The position numbers and the translations under genes were made by a program. Below are positions 47,669-57,024 of a DNA stretch of 64,000 nt, piece after piece; position 1 is the stretch's first letter; each line of letters starts with the position of its first letter. This stretch comes from Fuerstiella sp. (lineage in GTDB: Bacteria; Planctomycetota; Planctomycetia; Planctomycetales; Planctomycetaceae): positions 203,956 through 267,955 of the forward strand of contig JAKVAZ010000011.1 of NCBI GenBank assembly GCA_022447225.1, in the 5' to 3' direction. Under the pieces are notes generated by a model that worked only from the letters and a program-made list of their open reading frames with translations, was not told the DNA's origin and searched no databases.

Positions 47669-48094
47669 GACGGAGTCTTTGGCTGTACGATTCCAGTCGG
47701 AGACAGGTTTTTCGGCGAAACTATTGACACTATTTGCAGTTGAGTTTTTGTACTTCCTGTGGATCACCTCAAACCTGTTTCAACCTGTGACTGTCAGAAA
47801 CAATGTTTCTACACGTGACCAAGTGATCTGAAACCAGGCATTGGTGGCGATCAACGGCGGTTACCGTTTGTTAGAAATGTCATTGAAGTGTTTTCGGCGG
47901 ACTTTGCGGACACATTTCAGGGGTTCCTGTTTTGCCGGGAAATGAGGCCGGAGTTGGGGTATTGGTTTGCTTGGAAAAATCAGTAACAAGCGGCACCGCT
48001 ATCGAGGTGCAACCAGCCGCAGACACGTTGAATCAACACCTTTGATGACTACTGGAGCAGCTGTAAACGTTTTCTTCAGGACCGGGTGATTCAA
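47669..48094. other. 426-base spacer inside the REC-HATPase cluster
   Basis: No gene is seen. A possible but weak -24/-12 promoter (GGGGTA-N5-TTGCT) lies at 47956-47971, about 125 bases before paralogue 3. Confidence 0.35.
47956..47971 (+). promoter_or_regulatory. Weak sigma-54-like -24/-12 site upstream of paralogue 3
   Basis: GG (47957-47958) and GC (47969-47970) are spaced 12 bases apart, and the -12 block TTTGCT matches the sigma-54 consensus. The -24 block (GGGGTA) is poor. rpoN is encoded in the same window. No activator site was found. Confidence 0.2.
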
Positions 48095-49000
48095 ATGAGC
48101 TCTATCATCATCGTCGACGACGCGCTCACTGACAGGACACTGATCAGCGAACTTTTGAGCAGTGAATTGAATTGTGAAGTACAGACTGCGGAAAATGGTC
48201 AGGTTGCCCTCGATTACATTGAAGCGCAGAGGCCCGACATCGTACTCACTGATCTAAAGATGCCTGGAATGGATGGACTTGAGCTGTTGCGGTCAATCAA
48301 GGAAGACCATCCGATGATTCCTGTCGTGCTGATGACAGCGCAGGGCTCTGAAGAACTCGCGGCAGATGCCATGAAGGCGGGAGCAACCGACTACGTCCCC
48401 AAACGTCGGCTGGCTGAAGACCTGGTTCGCACTGTTCAGCGCATCATCGTCGCAAAACAGGAATCGATGGTTTCACCGCAGTTGATGCATCGGCTGGAAC
48501 ATTGCAGTCAGCTGTTCACACTCAGTAATGATCCATCACAGATTGGATTGGTGGTTACTCACCTGCAGTGCATGCTGCGTTGTCTGCCACTGTCGGATGA
48601 AACCGAACGCATCCGTGTTGCCCTGGCTCTGGATGCAGCCTTGTCCAATGCACTGTTCCACGGCAATATGGACACTGGTCTGGAAGTTCCCCGACCGAAC
48701 CACGTTCGAAGGAACCAGTTATTCGCAGAACGCTGGAATCAGAAGCCATGGTGTGAGCGTCGAATTCGTCTCACTGCAGAGATCTCCCGGCAGCAGGCAC
48801 GATTTATTGTCCAGGACGATGGGCAGGGATTTGACACGTCGACGATCGATCCGAATGTACTTAGCCTGGAGAGTGAAGGTGGTCGGGGCTTGCCGTTGAT
48901 GTATCTGGTTATGGATTCTGTGGAGTTCAACAGCGTGGGTAATGAAGTGACACTGATTCGAAACTGTGTCGCACAACAGGCTTCGGGATCATCTGACTGA
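48095..49000 (+). CDS. Response-regulator/HATPase fusion, paralogue 3 (intact phospho-Asp, kinase Glu lost)
   Basis: A 301-residue member of the trio. The REC domain is complete: 'IIIVDDA', phospho-acceptor Asp53 in 'VLTDLKMPGMDG', 'PVVLMTAQG' and 'YVPKRR'. In the HATPase the G1 box 'QDDGQGFD' and G2 'GRGLPLMYLVMD' are present, but the N-box catalytic Glu is Ala (D180-A181-A-L-S-N185). It can thus be phosphorylated but probably cannot act as a kinase, the opposite of paralogues 1 and 2. A GTG at 48086, 9 bases upstream and near AGGA, is an alternative start. Ends 10 bases from the convergent deacetylase gene. Confidence 0.87.
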   Translation: MSSIIIVDDALTDRTLISELLSSELNCEVQTAENGQVALDYIEAQRPDIVLTDLKMPGMDGLELLRSIKEDHPMIPVVLMTAQGSEELAADAMKAGATDYVPKRRLAEDLVRTVQRIIVAKQESMVSPQLMHRLEHCSQLFTLSNDPSQIGLVVTHLQCMLRCLPLSDETERIRVALALDAALSNALFHGNMDTGLEVPRPNHVRRNQLFAERWNQKPWCERRIRLTAEISRQQARFIVQDDGQGFDTSTIDPNVLSLESEGGRGLPLMYLVMDSVEFNSVGNEVTLIRNCVAQQASGSSD

Positions 49001-49010
49001 ATCAGGATAC

Positions 49011-49946
49011 TCATCCTTGATCCAGCAGCGTCGTTAGGTGCACTTCCACACATTCTGCCAGTCGTTCGACGTTGTATCCACCTTCCAGACTGCTCACCAG
49101 CCGTCGCGAAGCGTGAGTCTTTGCAACCTGACAGACCAGCGTTGTTAAACGGGCGAAATCTTCTGATTCCAGGCCAAGGGAGCCAATTGGATCTTCTGCG
49201 TGAGCGTCGAAACCGGCACTGATGATCACCAATTCCGGTCGACAGTGGTCAGCCGCCCTGGAGAGTTCTGTTTCAAATGCAGACAGATAGTCGGATCGTG
49301 AAATTCCAAACTTCAGCGGCAGATTGAACACGGTTCCCAGTCCGGCACCATGACCCGTCTCCGATTTACGACCTGTTCCGGGATAGAATGGAAACCGGTG
49401 GGCCGAGAAGAACGTAATCCGTTCGTCTTCGTACACGGCATCCTGGGTCCCGTTTCCGTGATGGACGTCCCAGTCCACAATCAGTACTCGCGACAAACCC
49501 AGCCGTTCGACAGCCGCTCTGGCTGCGATCGCCACATTGTTCAGCAGACAAAATCCCATGGGAGCGTCCCTGAGCGCATGATGTCCGGGGGGACGTACCA
49601 GGCACAGTGATTGTTGGTGTTCCCCCTGAACCGTTCGTTCGACAGCATCCACGACGGACCCGGCTGCAATTCTCGCAGTCTGATTCGACTGACGACTCAT
49701 CACTGTGTCGCGCTCAACCCGCCCTCCCCCGGTTGCTGCAGTTGTACGCAGGCTTTCCAGATGATCCAGGCTGTGGCAGGTCAGTAAATCATTATCAGAA
49801 GCCTCCACCACGGGGAGGCGAACGACATGATCCAGCAGTCGACTCTTATGTAATCGACCGTGAATATGTTCCATCCGGGTGACAGATTCCGGATGATCTC
49901 CGGTATCGTGCTGTAAGAAAACGTCGTCCATGTACAACAAAGTCAC
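49011..49946 (-). CDS. Histone deacetylase family amidohydrolase
   Basis: Zinc-dependent deacetylase of 311 residues in the arginase/deacetylase fold. 'RPPGHHALRDAPMGFCLLNN' (catalytic His pair), 'RVLIVDWDVHHGNGTQD' (Zn ligands Asp and His), 'SAGFDAHAEDPIGSL' (third Zn ligand Asp) and 'SSLEGGYN' are all present. Bacterial members deacetylate acetylpolyamines, acetyl-CoA synthetase (AcuC) or other small acetyl compounds; the substrate is not fixed. No signal peptide. Convergent with the REC-HATPase genes. Confidence 0.93.
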   Translation of the reverse strand: MTLLYMDDVFLQHDTGDHPESVTRMEHIHGRLHKSRLLDHVVRLPVVEASDNDLLTCHSLDHLESLRTTAATGGGRVERDTVMSRQSNQTARIAAGSVVDAVERTVQGEHQQSLCLVRPPGHHALRDAPMGFCLLNNVAIAARAAVERLGLSRVLIVDWDVHHGNGTQDAVYEDERITFFSAHRFPFYPGTGRKSETGHGAGLGTVFNLPLKFGISRSDYLSAFETELSRAADHCRPELVIISAGFDAHAEDPIGSLGLESEDFARLTTLVCQVAKTHASRRLVSSLEGGYNVERLAECVEVHLTTLLDQG

Positions 49947-50148
49947 GGCAGTTTGCTCCCAATGTTGCGCGGTCTTTTAACAGATGACTGTCATGTGTAA
50001 ATAACGACGACGGTTGTTGGCTGATGCCGTCTTATTTCGTCAGGTCTTCTTTACCGCCTGACTGCTGGTGTTTTATGGATTTAACCTCCATGGACAGATG
50101 CGTACTGTGTCCGGATGGAGGTGGACACATCAACAGAAACACAGTCTG

Positions 50149-51243
50149 TCAAAACGGCCATTGATTTCCGTCATATGGCTTCAATACGAGGCGTGCCGGA
50201 TCGATCCTGACATAGCGAATGAGCTTTCGTTTCCAGGTGTATGTTACGTGCACCGTTCCGTCAGACGACTGAATCACGGCCGGATACGAAAACTCCGACT
50301 GTTGTTCATTATCAAGGATCGCAGCTGCCTTCCAGGTCACACCGTCGTCGCTCACACTGACGTTGAGCATTTCGCGGCCACGAGGTTTTGTTCCGGACCT
50401 GTTCGTGTGATTGTAGATTAATAAATGTCGACCGTCTCTCAACGTGACAGCATCGATTCCTGAACCGGGATTAGGTAATGACGTTTCTTTGAGTTTTGTC
50501 CAGGTCTTTCCGGAGTCGGCCGAGGACGTGGTCAGGATTCGGGCGTTTCCGTCTCGGTTTCGGCACAGTGCTTCAATACGACCGCTCGGATGCCGCAGGA
50601 ATGTCGGCTGAATGGCTTCCATTTTTTTTTCGGAACCGACTGCTGCGGTCCGTTGCCAGGTCGCCCCGTGGTCCTGTGTGAATTCGAAGTGGACTCGCCA
50701 GCCGTCATACTCGGTACTGCTGCCGCAGAGCAGAGTTCCGTCGTTCAGCAGGATCGGTTTGTTGCGAACCGGTCCGTCAATATGTTCAGGAAGGCGAACA
50801 GGTGTTGTCCACGTCTCACCGCAGTCGGCAGACGACATTACCATACCCCACCATGTGCGCGGCGAAGGGCCACACTTATAGAACAGCATCAGAGGTCCGT
50901 TTGGATACTGAAACAGGACCGGATTCCAGGTTGGATGGCGATGAACCCCACCATTCGTTCGTGCGTACTGAACACCATTGGCAATCTCAACCGGAGTCGT
51001 CCATCTTTCATTGATGTTTCGAACAACCCAGATACCAACATTGGGATTGTTTTCATGGGCCCCCCCAAACCATGCAGCGAGGAGGCCATTTGGTGTTTCC
51101 TCGATCGTTGATGCATGACAGGAAGGAGTCGTTGGATTTTCACCGTTCAGGAACTGTGTGGACACGATGCCAGGAGTATCTGCGAGCGCGATCGCGGTTG
51201 AAAACACAAACAGAGCCGGAATGAATCCTCGTATTGCAGGCAT
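50149..51243 (-). CDS. Exported sialidase-like BNR-repeat protein
   Basis: A 364-residue propeller protein with a signal peptide 'IPALFVFSTAIALA'. Asp-box repeats S/T-x-D-x-G-x-x-W are seen in 'SSADCGETW', 'TQDHGATW', 'SSADSGKTW' and 'SVSDDGVTW', the mark of sialidase-type six-bladed propellers. Planctomycete members are often labelled exo-alpha-sialidase, but the catalytic Arg triad and Tyr cannot be confirmed by eye, so hydrolysis of some uronic or sialic-like sugar is inferred. GAGG is 7 bases before the chosen ATG. Stands alone between spacers. Confidence 0.85.
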   Translation of the reverse strand: MPAIRGFIPALFVFSTAIALADTPGIVSTQFLNGENPTTPSCHASTIEETPNGLLAAWFGGAHENNPNVGIWVVRNINERWTTPVEIANGVQYARTNGGVHRHPTWNPVLFQYPNGPLMLFYKCGPSPRTWWGMVMSSADCGETWTTPVRLPEHIDGPVRNKPILLNDGTLLCGSSTEYDGWRVHFEFTQDHGATWQRTAAVGSEKKMEAIQPTFLRHPSGRIEALCRNRDGNARILTTSSADSGKTWTKLKETSLPNPGSGIDAVTLRDGRHLLIYNHTNRSGTKPRGREMLNVSVSDDGVTWKAAAILDNEQQSEFSYPAVIQSSDGTVHVTYTWKRKLIRYVRIDPARLVLKPYDGNQWPF

Positions 51244-51552
51244 GAGATACCTCGGTCGTCTCTGAATCACTTTTCGACATTATGTTTGTACGTGATGTCG
51301 CGGAGGTAACCGCACCACGACGCGTATGACTGTGATGCGTCTGCAGTCGATCACATTCAGCATCCCCCATTTTGTAGCAGATTGCGCCGTCAACGCCGGT
51401 CGGGTCGCTGCTTTGCCTTGGAGGGACACACTGTATCACAGTGACAGGTATGTGTGATTATGACGAATCGCCTGACCGGTTACGAATACAGGTTCCGGAA
51501 ACAGTGTGCCGGTCGGCAGATTGAGGAGAAACCGATTACAGCAGAAAATCTG
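51244..51552. other. Short intergenic region
   Basis: About 310 bases between the sialidase-like gene start and the end of the next minus-strand gene. Frames seen here are unsupported. Confidence 0.4.
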
Positions 51553-52698
51553 CTATTGATTGTTCGCTGGTACCACCTGAGCAAAACGGGTTTTCCAGGC
51601 TTTTTGATTGCCCGCTGTTGTACACCAAAGAAACAGTTGTCCCGCTTCATCGGTACGCGGTTCAATTCCCATTCTGTGTCGACCGGCAATCGAACGCAGC
51701 ACTCGGGACGGGGATCGCCGTTCGACAGGTGCTGAATATCTGATCTGCTCGAATTGAATGCCGTCTGTGGCCAGTTGCTGATAAGAGCAAAAGCACGGGA
51801 TCTCGACAAGATCAGCGATGCGATCAATGACATCGGAGACGTTTTCGTCCGGCAAATCCACTGTCACCCGTCTAAACATCCTGGGCAGGATCGCTGTCAC
51901 ACTTTTCTGATTCTTCCAGCCAACCGGCCACAGATTGCTGGACTCATCCCCTGCATCGATCTCAAGCAGCAAACCTTTGCGAGGATGCTGCATGACTCGA
52001 AAACCCAGACCGAACTGTGCCAGGGCGATCGCCAGACCTGTACCGCTGCTGACTGGACGCAGGTCGATAGTCGGTACAGCATGATCCTGTGCCGAAACTG
52101 CGCTGTGTGTGTGTGACTCGGCAGTTCTGGTGACGGTGAACGCGGATGGCAGGTTGAGCGCTTGTGTGACAGATTCAGGTGAGGACAGTTCGACTTCTTT
52201 GGGGCTTTTTACTGCAAGAAGTTTGAGTACTTCTTCATACTGAGAGACCGAGAGCCCCCAGGCGGGACGCAGTCGAGTCGGACCTTCCGGTCCGTATCGG
52301 GCAAGGTCGTCAAGAAACGTTTTCAACTGAGGAGTGTCATTCAGTCGGAATCTGCGCTGTCCCAGATTCAATACACCTGAACGGTCCAGTAGTCCGATCA
52401 CTTCAACGACACGCCGGTTACGTGTCCGGTAGCGGATTCCAGGTCTGTCTCTACCATCATTAGTGGCAATGGTGACCCGATACCCGGCGCTGCGGAATAA
52501 CTTTGACCAGTCTCGGTCTCGTACCCGGGTTGCTGCACGACTGCCGGCCAGCACGCGAATTTCAAGGCGGTAGGGACCGTCAAGTTCCGGAGATTCCGGA
52601 AACACAACGTGGCCCTGCTGAGGTTCCAGACAGGACCCGGGGGACGCGGCCAGAACGATTACAATAGTCCAGATGATTCGCCGAAAGAGTGCCTTCAT
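51553..52698 (-). CDS. Exported protein with secretin/TonB N-terminal-like domain, function unknown
   Basis: A 381-residue protein with a basic start and hydrophobic signal 'IIWTIVIVLAASPGSC'. The Cys could be a lipobox-like residue (weak). Residues about 310-365 read 'VTVDLPDENVSDVIDRIADL', then 'IPCFCSYQQLATDGIQF' and 'SPSRVLRSIAGRHRMGIE', the pattern of the secretin and TonB short N-terminal domain (STN). Upstream parts ('PQLKTFLDDLARYGPEG') are of no known family. It may take part in a type II/IV-like or planctomycete outer-membrane complex; this is inference. Start chosen at the ATG before the signal; ribosome site weak. Confidence 0.65.
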   Translation of the reverse strand: MKALFRRIIWTIVIVLAASPGSCLEPQQGHVVFPESPELDGPYRLEIRVLAGSRAATRVRDRDWSKLFRSAGYRVTIATNDGRDRPGIRYRTRNRRVVEVIGLLDRSGVLNLGQRRFRLNDTPQLKTFLDDLARYGPEGPTRLRPAWGLSVSQYEEVLKLLAVKSPKEVELSSPESVTQALNLPSAFTVTRTAESHTHSAVSAQDHAVPTIDLRPVSSGTGLAIALAQFGLGFRVMQHPRKGLLLEIDAGDESSNLWPVGWKNQKSVTAILPRMFRRVTVDLPDENVSDVIDRIADLVEIPCFCSYQQLATDGIQFEQIRYSAPVERRSPSRVLRSIAGRHRMGIEPRTDEAGQLFLWCTTAGNQKAWKTRFAQVVPANNQ

Positions 52699-52987
52699 GA
52701 ATGTATTGTGTCGCGATTGCTGCTGCAGAGCCATACGAATTGCGGTATTCCAGGAAAGGCGGTGAATCGAAAACGGAGTCCTCTGTGAGTGACCTGGTAA
52801 AACCACTAGAATTGCTGTGTTTACGTTCAGAAGTTATGTCACTCTGTCATTCATATGACCGACGTACAAAGACTCAGAATTTGATACATGTGTATGGATA
52901 CCGGAGATTTTCAGGTTTTGGTCTGAAACATTGGATAGTCATTCAGCCCTGCTTGAATCAGTGACCGTCCCTGCGGGAATGTGTAGC

Positions 52988-53938
52988 ATGGATGCCTTTC
53001 AAGTGCGACACCGACTGGAATACGTGTTTTTCTGTGTGGTGGTGTTCCTGATTCAGTCACTCCCGCTCCGAACGGCCGAGCGAGTGAGTGATGTGTTTGC
53101 TTTGTTGATTCATCGACTGCCGGCGAAGATCAATCGTCGCCAGGTCGCCGCCGACAACATTCGTCAGGCTATGGGAGATTTGTCTGAGCAGCAAATCGAC
53201 AAAATGATACTGGGGATGTGGCAACACCTGTTTCGGATGGTGATTGAAATCACTCAAATTCGGCGCCGGCTGCGGCAGGAAACGTCCATGCTCATTCTTA
53301 ACTTCTTCCAGCGGGAAAAATGTGTTGCCGCAGTCCTGTCGGGACGCAAGGTTATCTTTCTGGGTGGTCATTTTGGTAACTGGGAGATCTCCGTGACCAC
53401 CTTTGGTCATTTCGGTTTTCCCATGGGAGTGATTGCTCGAGACCTGGACAACCCCTGGCTTCATCAGTGGTTTCAGGACTATCGGGAATCCAGCGAAAAC
53501 TGGATTATTTCGAAGAAGGGGGGAGGGACCGATCTGACCAGGTCCCTGGAAACCTGTGGCATGGCATCCTTGTTGTGTGATCAGGATGCCGGAGGTCGCG
53601 GTCTCTTTGTCGACTTCTTTGGACGTCCGGCGTCCACGTTCAAATCGATTGCTCTGCTGGCGATTGAATATGATGCCATGATTGTTGTGGGCGGGGGACT
53701 GCGACTACCGCGGACTGGTTCGACTCGAACCAACTGGGTTCCGTTTGAACTGGCGACTCAGGCTGTCATTGACAGTCGTGATTTTGACAGCCCAAATGCG
53801 CTGCAGGAATTGACACAGGCCTATACCACAGCACTGGAACAACTCATTCGCCGGGCACCTGAACAGTATTTCTGGATTCACCGCCGCTGGAAGTCTGAAC
53901 CTCGCCGCAAAAAACGGACCTCAAAGAAAGCTGCGTAG
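52988..53938 (+). CDS. LpxL/HtrB-like lysophospholipid acyltransferase
   Basis: About 316 residues. N-terminal hydrophobic helix 'LEYVFFCVVVFLIQSLPL' (membrane-facing), then 'NRRQVAADNIRQAM', the acyltransferase catalytic 'GGHFGNWEIS' (H-x4-E), 'LCDQDAGGRGLFVDFFGRPASTFKSIALLA' and a C-terminal 'PEQYFWIHRRWK', as in lipid A late acyltransferases. Planctomycetes have LPS-like lipids, so a role in lipid A or another outer-membrane lipid is inferred. Start at the ATG with GGGA upstream; an earlier ATG (52979) is possible. Basic Lys-rich C-terminus. Confidence 0.88.
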   Translation: MDAFQVRHRLEYVFFCVVVFLIQSLPLRTAERVSDVFALLIHRLPAKINRRQVAADNIRQAMGDLSEQQIDKMILGMWQHLFRMVIEITQIRRRLRQETSMLILNFFQREKCVAAVLSGRKVIFLGGHFGNWEISVTTFGHFGFPMGVIARDLDNPWLHQWFQDYRESSENWIISKKGGGTDLTRSLETCGMASLLCDQDAGGRGLFVDFFGRPASTFKSIALLAIEYDAMIVVGGGLRLPRTGSTRTNWVPFELATQAVIDSRDFDSPNALQELTQAYTTALEQLIRRAPEQYFWIHRRWKSEPRRKKRTSKKAA

Positions 53939-53969
53939 CGCTACAGACTGTTTGAACTATGAGGAACTG

Positions 53970-55361
53970 CTACGAGCGGTTGTATCCTGCGATATGACTG
54001 CGGAAGACCCTCCAGGCGATTCCTCCTGTTATGAGGGTAAGGACCGCTCCACTCAAATGCCAGATGCCCTGCGATTTTCCGTCGACCTGGTGGCTGACCG
54101 CCATCACAATGACTGAAACCAGTGTCGCTGCTACATAAATGAAACATGCGATGTCTCCCGCAGGACTGCACGAGTCGAGTTGTTTGCGGACTCCCGGCAG
54201 AAATACGGTAGCGGCGCAGCATGCAGAGGATACTGAAAGTGTCGTTCCCAGATAGATGAACAATCCCAGCAGTGAACTTTCCAGCAGTCCGGTACTCACA
54301 AGCAAGTGCTGGATAACAATCAGCACCGCTGCAATTGCGGTCTGCAGACCGATGGACAGTCCCGGGCCGCGTTGCTCCATAGAGAAGACCGTCGGGAACA
54401 CACCGTCAGAAGCCATTTGAGAATAAACCCGGGGTCCGGTCATGATCATCCCCGAGATGGAAGACAACAGTCCCAGTGAGACGGTGAAACGAATCAGTCG
54501 TTCCAGGTTTGGTCCTCCAATGGCCTTTGCCGCAATCGCCGCGACCGGGCCCTGACCGACGATTGCGGACGTCGGCGTTGCGGTGACAAAGGCAAGATTC
54601 AGCAGAACGTACAAAACCGATACTCCGGCAGTCCCGAGTAACAATGCTTTAGGAACTATGCGCGCCGCTTCCCGCGACTCACCTGCCACATAAATAGCAG
54701 CATTGAATCCTGCGTAGCTCAATGATATCCACACCAGAGAATTGGCAATAGCGGTCAGCGACCTGCGTATTGTCGCCGGTGAATTCTCAGTCGCTGAAAA
54801 ATTCCAGTCGTGAACGCCGATTTTAAAGACGGCGACCGCCAGAAACGCCGTGAGTGCTGCCACCTTCACGGCTACTACTGCATTTTGAGTGAATTGACCA
54901 CAACCAGGTCTGAGACCATGCATCAGCCCAAACAGAATGACGACTGCTACAGCCAATGTGTCTTTGGGAATTCCGACCGGTCTGACGGTGTCCGGCATCG
55001 CGTATTGCTCAAATGCCACCGCAGCTGTGGCAATGGCGCCGCTAAAGCCTGCGGTTAGAGATATCCAGCCGGCGAGGAACCCGGCCAGTGGGTGTACGGT
55101 ACGACTGAGATACAGATATTCGCCGCCGGACTGAGGCATTAGTGATGCCAGACGTCCGTAGGCTGTAGCCCCACACAGTGCAATGACTCCACCGAGAATC
55201 CAGCACAGAATGACTCGGGCGGGGGAACCGACTGCAGCCAGTGTATACCCCGACGTGGTAAAGACACCGACTCCAATCATACTGGCCACAACCAGCAGAG
55301 TGAGCGACATGACGTCGAACGTTGCACGAGTATTGCGCTCAGTCATCGAACTCTCTGCCAT
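53970..55361 (-). CDS. APC-family amino acid permease
   Basis: A 463-residue inner-membrane transporter with about twelve membrane helices. The first helix holds the substrate-site signature 'VASMIGVGVFTTSGYTL' and 'GGVIALCGATAYGRLASLMPQSGGEYLYLSRTVHP' follows, standard for the APC superfamily. 'SLSYAGFNAAIYVAGESREAARIVPKALL' (TM6 region) is also typical. Substrate is not read from sequence; GxGVF and SGGEY fit the cationic or general amino-acid branch. Start at first ATG, or at codon 6. Convergent with the acyltransferase gene, 31 bases apart. Confidence 0.9.
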   Translation of the reverse strand: MAESSMTERNTRATFDVMSLTLLVVASMIGVGVFTTSGYTLAAVGSPARVILCWILGGVIALCGATAYGRLASLMPQSGGEYLYLSRTVHPLAGFLAGWISLTAGFSGAIATAAVAFEQYAMPDTVRPVGIPKDTLAVAVVILFGLMHGLRPGCGQFTQNAVVAVKVAALTAFLAVAVFKIGVHDWNFSATENSPATIRRSLTAIANSLVWISLSYAGFNAAIYVAGESREAARIVPKALLLGTAGVSVLYVLLNLAFVTATPTSAIVGQGPVAAIAAKAIGGPNLERLIRFTVSLGLLSSISGMIMTGPRVYSQMASDGVFPTVFSMEQRGPGLSIGLQTAIAAVLIVIQHLLVSTGLLESSLLGLFIYLGTTLSVSSACCAATVFLPGVRKQLDSCSPAGDIACFIYVAATLVSVIVMAVSHQVDGKSQGIWHLSGAVLTLITGGIAWRVFRSHIAGYNRS

Positions 55362-55609
55362 GAGTTGACTGATTCAGATTCGAGTGATTATGTACCAAGT
55401 GTCCAAAGGCGGCGTTATCAGTCGGGACTGGTCGGTTTTGTTGATCGTCGATTCGATTGTCTTCAGGAAACCAGCAGGTATCAGTGAGGCGATGTCAGAA
55501 TCACCATTCATCTGAGCATTCGTTGCGGATTGCATGGCGGCCCCGATTCAATGATCAGGACGCCGCGCGAAGATACCTGAACAGAAATCACTGAGGCATG
55601 TCCCGGACA

Positions 55610-56650
55610 CTACGCGTCGGGCCGATAGTCTGCCTTGCCAGGAATCTCTGTCCGGAGACTCAGCAGATGCGATCCGCAGGCGATATAAAGTGTCTTGAGG
55701 TCACTTCCACCAAAAGTACAGTTCGTCAATGTGTCTTCCGGTGTCTCCCGGAAGGCAAGTAGTTTACCGGTTGGTGAGACAACGTGAATTCCTGGCTGTG
55801 TATCAAGCGTTTCACTTGTGTTTCGCGTGTCATGGAGACCGGCTGCGACATAGAGATTTCCTTCGGCATCGATACACATCCCGTCACCACTGCGCCCGGG
55901 GTAAAAATCAATCAATACACGTCCGTTTGTCACGGTGCCGTCTGCGTTGAGATCATAGACGCGAATATCCCGATGATGATTGGCGTCGGGATGAGCTTCT
56001 ATCAGGTACAGTTGTCGGTTGTCAGGTGACGTGACAATCCCGTTTGGCATATGAACATCCGGCCACGCCAGGATTTGATGGATCGACCCGTCTGTGTCGA
56101 TGCGGTAAACCGCTTTAACATTTTCACCCGCAGGATCCGTGACAGACGACCGTGATGTGAAATAAATGCGTCCTTGATCATCCATGCAGAGGTCATTGGG
56201 TTTAGCCAGTGGCTTTCCTCCATAGCCGTTGGCGAGTACTTCAATCTCACCTGTTACTGAATTGGTCCGCGTGACACGTCCAGCCTCCCCTTCACACGCC
56301 AGCAGACTTCCATCGGGTGCAAAATAGAGTCCGTTTGTTCCGTGTGAGTCAGATCGGAAGACTGACAGTTCCCTGCTGTGTGGGGTCCATTTCAGAATAC
56401 GGCTGGCAGGTACGTTCGTGAAGAACACGTTGCCGGCTCGGTCTACAGCCGGGCCTTCCGTGAAGACCACTTCGTCCTGGACGTGCGCGAGCACCTGAAC
56501 TTTGCCGAGATAGCGATCCGAGTTCAGTCCTGCATATTCGGTGGGGGCTCCTTTAGCAACCCATGAGAATCTCGCAACAGCGGCGGCGGCAGCAGTTGTT
56601 CCGATAAATTGACGTCGTGAAGTCCGGCGATGTGAGGTGTGTTCGTACAT
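55610..56650 (-). CDS. Tat-exported SMP-30/gluconolactonase family protein
   Basis: A 346-residue exported lactonase-like protein. The Tat signal 'SRRQFIGTTAAAAAVARFSWV' lies at about residues 11-31. The six-bladed propeller core has 'GPAVDRAGNVFFTN', 'KPNDLCMDDQGRIYFT' (calcium-site Asn-Asp), 'MPNGIVTSPDNRQLYL' and 'GDGMCIDAEGNLYVA' in order. Hydrolyses sugar lactones outside the cytoplasm (calcium-dependent) or a similar ester; substrate unknown. The longer frame before the ATG lacks the Tat pattern. Fits carbohydrate catabolism in the region. Confidence 0.9.
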   Translation of the reverse strand: MYEHTSHRRTSRRQFIGTTAAAAAVARFSWVAKGAPTEYAGLNSDRYLGKVQVLAHVQDEVVFTEGPAVDRAGNVFFTNVPASRILKWTPHSRELSVFRSDSHGTNGLYFAPDGSLLACEGEAGRVTRTNSVTGEIEVLANGYGGKPLAKPNDLCMDDQGRIYFTSRSSVTDPAGENVKAVYRIDTDGSIHQILAWPDVHMPNGIVTSPDNRQLYLIEAHPDANHHRDIRVYDLNADGTVTNGRVLIDFYPGRSGDGMCIDAEGNLYVAAGLHDTRNTSETLDTQPGIHVVSPTGKLLAFRETPEDTLTNCTFGGSDLKTLYIACGSHLLSLRTEIPGKADYRPDA

Positions 56651-57024
56651 GGCAGGGATGTGTTTGGAAAGGGAGGTGTCACGTCTGAAGTTGCGAGATT
56701 GTCTTGTGCACGTCTGCAAAGTCAATTGCCAGCAGTGCCAAAGACGACATGATTTCCGGTGTTACCGGGGATGTCCCTCCCGGCACAAGACGATTTTTTT
56801 CCGGCACAAACCTGAGAATAACGGAGGGACTGTCAACACTCAAACCGGGATGCGATCGATTCCTTTGACCTGACTTATATGAGTGCCTGCTGTAAACGGG
56901 AATGAATTTTCTTATGCTGTTGTTTGACCGTTCTCACCGGCACATGTACGGAAGAACGATTGATCAGGAACCCTGAAAGGATCTTCTGTCGGGGGGTTCT
57001 GAGACACAACAGACCGAAAGCCCC
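56651..57024. other. Divergent intergenic region
   Basis: About 374 bases between the SMP-30 gene and the CxxCH dehydrogenase gene on the other strand. CCGGCACAA is repeated directly about 18 bases apart near 56778. Promoters are expected here but no clear pair was assigned. Confidence 0.4.

Noticed and set aside
49350..49610. Opposite-strand frames in the deacetylase gene
   Set aside because: Shadows of the well supported HDAC-family coding frame.
51661..51680. GGTTCAATTCCCATTC as a tRNA T-loop
   Set aside because: Part of a coding region; no acceptor stem or anticodon arm around it. No tRNA was found in the window.
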